A stretch of 64,000 bases of DNA from Deltaproteobacteria bacterium (GTDB taxonomy: Bacteria > Desulfobacterota > GWC2-55-46), in the NCBI GenBank assembly GCA_019912665.1, contig JAIOIE010000020.1:37393-101392 (forward strand). The letters are read 5' to 3'. The notes under the pieces were generated by a model. The model was not told where the DNA came from and ran no database searches. It saw only the letters and a list, made by a program, of their open reading frames with translations. Positions 60,628 through 64,000 of the stretch are shown in pieces (the first letter of the stretch is position 1; every line of letters begins with the position of its first letter). Made by a program: the position numbers and the translations under genes.

Positions 60628-62780
60628 TGGAAATAGACCTCGGACAGGCAAGGACGACCTTTCTGGCGGAAAGCCAGGATCTCCTCGAGGAGATGGAGAG
60701 CTCGCTTCTTATCCTGGAGCGCGACCCGGCCGACCAGAACGCCATCAACTCCCTTTTCAGGGCGGCCCATACCATAAAGGGCTCTTCCGGCGTGCTCGGC
60801 ATCGAAACGGTCGAGAAGTTTACGCATCTCGTCGAGAACCTCCTCGAGAAGATGAGGACGGGCCAGATAAAGGCGGATTCCGGCAATATAGAGCTCCTCC
60901 TCCAGTGCAGGGACCATATCTCACGGCTCATATCGCTTGCGGCTGACGAGGCGGGGCTCGGCGGCGACCTCCTCAGGGCGGATAACGAACTCTCCGCTAA
61001 GCTCGCCGAGTGCCTGGACGCAAAGGATGAGGCGCCGAAAGCTCAAGCTGAAGCTCCAGGGGCCGCTGAGGGACCGAGCTCCCGGACCGATGCATGGCAC
61101 ATATCCATCAGGTTCGGCAGGAACACGCTTAAGACCGGGATGGACCCCATATCCTTTATCGCCTACCTCGCGAAGATGGGCGAGGTCGTAAGCATAACGA
61201 CGCTCTTTTTCACCATGCCGGGGCCGGAGGAAATGGACCCCGAGGATTGCTATCTCGGGTTCGAGATAGACTTGAAGAGCGATTTCGAAAAGAAGGCCAT
61301 AGAGGACGTCTTCGATTTCGTCCGCGACGAATCGACGATCCGAATCCTCCCCCCTTACAGCAGGGTGGCGTCTTACGTGGAGCTCATAAAAGGCATGCCC
61401 GAGGACTCGCTCCTCCTCGGCGAGATACTCGTCAAGGGCGGCGCGCTCACGGCCGGCGAGCTCGATGAGGCGCTCAAGGCACAGGATGGAAGCCAGGCCG
61501 CAAAAAGGCCGCGTATCGGGGAGATACTCGTCGAAGAGGGAGCGACTTACCCCGAGATAATAGACGCGGCGCTGGAGAAGCAGAGAAAAAACCAGATGGC
61601 AGGCGCGAAAGAGGCCGCGACCGTAAGGATAGACGCCTCCAAGCTCGACTGCCTCATGAACCTCGTCGGAGAGCTCGTGATAGCCGGGGCGGGCATCGAC
61701 CAGCACGCCGCAAGGATAGGCGACGCGCCCCTGCAGGAGTCGGCCTCCATAATGCTCCGCCTTGTCGAGGAGATAAGGGAGAGCGCCATGAAGGTCAGGA
61801 TGGTCCCCATAGGTGAGACCTTCAACCGGTTCAGGAGGGTAGTGAGGGACATAAGCAAGGAGCTCGGCAAGGAAATAGAGATATATATAAGCGGCGCTGA
61901 GACGGAGCTCGACAAGAACGTCATCGAAAGGATAAGCGACCCTCTCATGCACCTCGTGAGGAACGCCGCGGACCACGGTATCGAGACGACCGAGGGCAGA
62001 AAGGCCGCCGGGAAGAGCGCAACCGGGACCATATGCCTCAGGGCCGGGCACGACGCCGGGTGCATAGTCATCGAGGTGGAGGACGACGGCAAGGGGCTCG
62101 ACCGCGAGAAGATAGTCGAGAAGGCGATTGCCAGGGGGCTCATAGCCGCCGGACAGCAGCTCACGGACGCGGAGGCCTTCAAGCTCGTATTCGAGCCAGG
62201 CTTCTCGACCGCCGACGAGGTCACTAAGTTCTCCGGAAGGGGCGTCGGGATGGACGTCGTAAGGAAGAACATAGAGGCCCTCAGGGGCACTATAGAAATG
62301 GAGAGCGCCAAGGGCAAGGGCACGACCGTAAGGGTGAGGCTCCCTCTCACCATGGCGATAATAGACGGCTTCATGGTGGGAATAGGGCAGTCGCCATACA
62401 TCATCCCGCTCGATATGGTCGTCGAGTGCGTGGAGTTGACAGAGGAGGACAGGAAGGCCGCAGGAAAAAGGAATTACGTGAACCTTCGCGGCGAGGTGCT
62501 GCCCTTCATAAGGCTCAAGGACTTCTTTAACGAAACCGGCGCGGACTCGAAATACGAGAACATCGTCATCGTCCAGTACGCGGGCCACAAGATCGGGCTC
62601 GTGGTCGACGAGCTCTTCGGCGAGGTGCAGACGGTAATAAAGTCGCTCGGCAGGGTCTATCGAGAGGTAAAGGGCATCTCCGGCGCGACTATACTCGGGA
62701 ACGGCAGGGTGGCCCTGATACTCGACGTGCCGAGGCTCATGCAGACCATAGAAAAGGACTATTTCGCGAGGGCGGGGTGA
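60627..62780 (+). CDS. cheA: Chemotaxis histidine kinase CheA with extra GspE/MshE-N-like repeats
   Basis: 717 residues from ATG 60627. HPt domain with H48 (FRAAHTIKGSSG), a P2-like domain about 155-243, then two short repeats (LGEILVKGGALTAGELDEALKAQ at about 264-286 and IGEILVEEGATYPEIIDAALEKQ at about 297-319), dimerisation domain about 332-395, ATPase domain (NAADHG, DDGKGLD, GRGVGMDVV) and CheW-like domain about 570-700. The two repeats match the degenerate GEIL-EEG pattern of the N-terminal MshE/GspE domain, which binds cyclic di-GMP in some proteins. That link is inference. Confidence 0.93.
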   Translation: MEIDLGQARTTFLAESQDLLEEMESSLLILERDPADQNAINSLFRAAHTIKGSSGVLGIETVEKFTHLVENLLEKMRTGQIKADSGNIELLLQCRDHISRLISLAADEAGLGGDLLRADNELSAKLAECLDAKDEAPKAQAEAPGAAEGPSSRTDAWHISIRFGRNTLKTGMDPISFIAYLAKMGEVVSITTLFFTMPGPEEMDPEDCYLGFEIDLKSDFEKKAIEDVFDFVRDESTIRILPPYSRVASYVELIKGMPEDSLLLGEILVKGGALTAGELDEALKAQDGSQAAKRPRIGEILVEEGATYPEIIDAALEKQRKNQMAGAKEAATVRIDASKLDCLMNLVGELVIAGAGIDQHAARIGDAPLQESASIMLRLVEEIRESAMKVRMVPIGETFNRFRRVVRDISKELGKEIEIYISGAETELDKNVIERISDPLMHLVRNAADHGIETTEGRKAAGKSATGTICLRAGHDAGCIVIEVEDDGKGLDREKIVEKAIARGLIAAGQQLTDAEAFKLVFEPGFSTADEVTKFSGRGVGMDVVRKNIEALRGTIEMESAKGKGTTVRVRLPLTMAIIDGFMVGIGQSPYIIPLDMVVECVELTEEDRKAAGKRNYVNLRGEVLPFIRLKDFFNETGADSKYENIVIVQYAGHKIGLVVDELFGEVQTVIKSLGRVYREVKGISGATILGNGRVALILDVPRLMQTIEKDYFARAG

Positions 62781-62863
62781 AATGAGCGGTTAAGAGGCGG
62801 AGGGGGCGGAATTGAAGACCACAAACTTTAAAAAAACATGAATGAAAAAGGGAGGTTTTGAAG

Positions 62864-64000
62864 ATGGATTTTCTCAAGAACATGAAAACGCGATCGAAGC
62901 TTTTTCTGAGTTTCGCGGTGCTGATACTCTTTGTCCTGGGGCTCGGCATCCTGAGCATCGACAGGATAACCGGCATGAGGGACGACATACAGTCTTTTTA
63001 TGACGACAGGTTCGTGCCGACTGTAGACCTCGGAAAGATGAACAACGAGCTTGCTTCCCTCCGTATAGGCGCTCTCCAGATAATGAACGAAAGGGACGCG
63101 TCCAAAAGGCAGCAGCACTTTAATAGCGCCGCCGAGTCAGAGACCGAGGTGAATAACCTCATCGAGAAATACGGGTCCACCTACCTCACCGAGGAGGAGA
63201 AGAAGGTATTCGACGAGATGAAGTCCGCCTGGGTCGCATACAACGAGTCCCGCCGGAACACTTTCAAACTGGCCCTTGACGGCGATTTCGAGAGGTCCAG
63301 GCACAACGCCCAGACCGACGCGGGCCCGAAATTCAATGTCCTCGACTCGAAGCTCGTAAGGCTCATACAGATACAGGACGAGGTAGGCCGGGAGATAATA
63401 GCCGAGGCCAATAGCAGCTTCGCCATGACCAGGAACGTGGTTATCATAGCGACCATCCTGGCCATAGGCATCGCCGTAACGCTCGCGCTCATACTGACGA
63501 GCCTCATAGCCAAGCCCCTTGCCGAGGCGACCGCCGCGGCAAACAAGCTCGCTGAGGGCGACCTCGACGCCAACATACAGACCGGCGGCAAGGACGAGAT
63601 AGGCACCCTCCTTGAGGCCATGAAGAACATGGTAGGGAAGCTCCGCGAGGTGGTCTCCGACGTGAGGGCCGTCTCGGACAACGTCGCAAGCGGCGCGCAG
63701 GAACTCTCGAGCGGCGCCCAGCAGATATCCCAGGGCTCGACCGAGCAGGCGGCGTCCATCGAGGAGACCTCCTCCTCAATGGAGCAGATGAGCGCCAACA
63801 TAAGGCAGAACTCGGATAACGCGCAGCAGACCGAGAAGATAGCCCAGAAGTCGGCAGCTGACGCGAAGGAGAGCGGGCAGGCGGTCTCCGAGACCGTGGG
63901 CGCGATGAAAGAGATAGCCTCGAAGATATCGATAATCGAGGAGATAGCGAGGCAGACGAACCTCCTTGCCCTGAACGCCGCCATAGAGGCCGCGAGGGCC
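62864..64000 (+). CDS. Methyl-accepting chemotaxis protein, 3'-truncated by the window edge
   Basis: The 379 visible codons run to the last base. ATG 62864 follows a GGGAGG site. Transmembrane helix 14-32, four-helix-bundle periplasmic sensor about 35-185, second helix about 188-210, HAMP about 212-265, then the methylation helix and the start of the signalling tip ([17 protein letters not shown]). Likely input receptor for the CheA just upstream. Confidence 0.93.
   Translation, partial: MDFLKNMKTRSKLFLSFAVLILFVLGLGILSIDRITGMRDDIQSFYDDRFVPTVDLGKMNNELASLRIGALQIMNERDASKRQQHFNSAAESETEVNNLIEKYGSTYLTEEEKKVFDEMKSAWVAYNESRRNTFKLALDGDFERSRHNAQTDAGPKFNVLDSKLVRLIQIQDEVGREIIAEANSSFAMTRNVVIIATILAIGIAVTLALILTSLIAKPLAEATAAANKLAEGDLDANIQTGGKDEIGTLLEAMKNMVGKLREVVSDVRAVSDNVASGAQELSSGAQQISQGSTEQAASIEETSSSMEQMSANIRQNSDNAQQTEKIAQKSAADAKESGQAVSETVGAMKEIASKISIIEEIARQTNLLALNAAIEAARA

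Noticed and set aside
60921..62588. 555-codon minus-strand open frame across cheA
   Set aside because: Reverse-strand shadow of cheA; no start context or family resemblance.
1..64000. CRISPR array or integrated phage/insertion sequence
   Set aside because: No direct-repeat array with spacers and no transposase, integrase or phage structural gene was seen; the repeats are dispersed palindromes.

Overview
The window looks like a chromosome segment of a Gram-negative, facultatively anaerobic bacterium, most likely from a deltaproteobacterial (Desulfobacterota-like) or neighbouring lineage. The evidence is a respiratory nitrate reductase locus, c- and b-type cytochromes, a group-3-type [NiFe] hydrogenase, split biotin-dependent pyruvate carboxylase (pycA/pycB), many hemerythrin and rubrerythrin-type proteins, UDP-glucuronate decarboxylase, and a GC-rich codon style that favours AGG for Arg and ATA for Ile. 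The taxonomic placement is inference; no rRNA is present. The only stable RNA gene recognised is tRNA-Ala(GGC).

Layout. 1-4.5 kb: the 3' part of a nitrate reductase operon (narH partial, narJ, narI) and a NarK-type transporter with an unusual extracytoplasmic repeat insert. 4.6-9.5 kb: small conserved proteins, a hemerythrin, a NosD-like beta-helix protein and RadC. 9.7-15 kb: tRNA-Ala, HU, then the compact operon nrdR-ribD-ribE-ribBA-ribH-nusB. 15-17.2 kb: nucleotide-sugar genes (DegT aminotransferase, UDP-glucuronate decarboxylase). 17.7-19.2 kb: a membrane protein/cytochrome b/cytochrome c operon. 19.4-26.7 kb: DUF488, MscS, rubrerythrin, Hsp20, a two-subunit hydrogenase, DUF218 and an AEC transporter. 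26.8-32.7 kb: pycB, pycA, gltX and a Memo-like protein. 32.8-40.3 kb: HAD phosphatase, DUF362, di-heme peroxidase, aconitase and a GH15-like protein. 40.6-47 kb: ferritin-like protein plus stand-alone rubredoxin, MidA, small zinc-ribbon protein, rubrerythrin-like protein, geranylgeranyl-reductase-like flavoprotein, PDZ-Spy fusion and tandem bacteriohemerythrins. 47-58.3 kb: EamA, NlpC/P60, a histidine kinase/sigma-54 regulator pair, PrmC, YbaK, archaemetzincin, DUF2249-hemerythrin, M48 protease and a HhH protein. 58.6-64 kb: a chemotaxis-like operon (membrane signalling protein, CheY, STAS, CheA, MCP) that runs off the end and is preceded by a sigma-28-like promoter.

The physiological theme is nitrate respiration (optionally fed by hydrogen) with strong protection against O2, NO and peroxide: four hemerythrin-type proteins, three ferritin/rubrerythrin-type proteins and a cytochrome c peroxidase.

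The most striking non-genic signal is a family of five intergenic elements of about 140 bp (here family A), all in the same orientation. Each has terminal inverted repeats (best copy 18 bp, perfect) and an inner hairpin whose stem differs between copies by compensatory base changes while the apical sequence is conserved. One copy appears to supply the Shine-Dalgarno sequence of the aconitase gene. Three further palindromic families (B, C, D) are dispersed in the same window; one C copy encodes the last residues and stop codon of midA.
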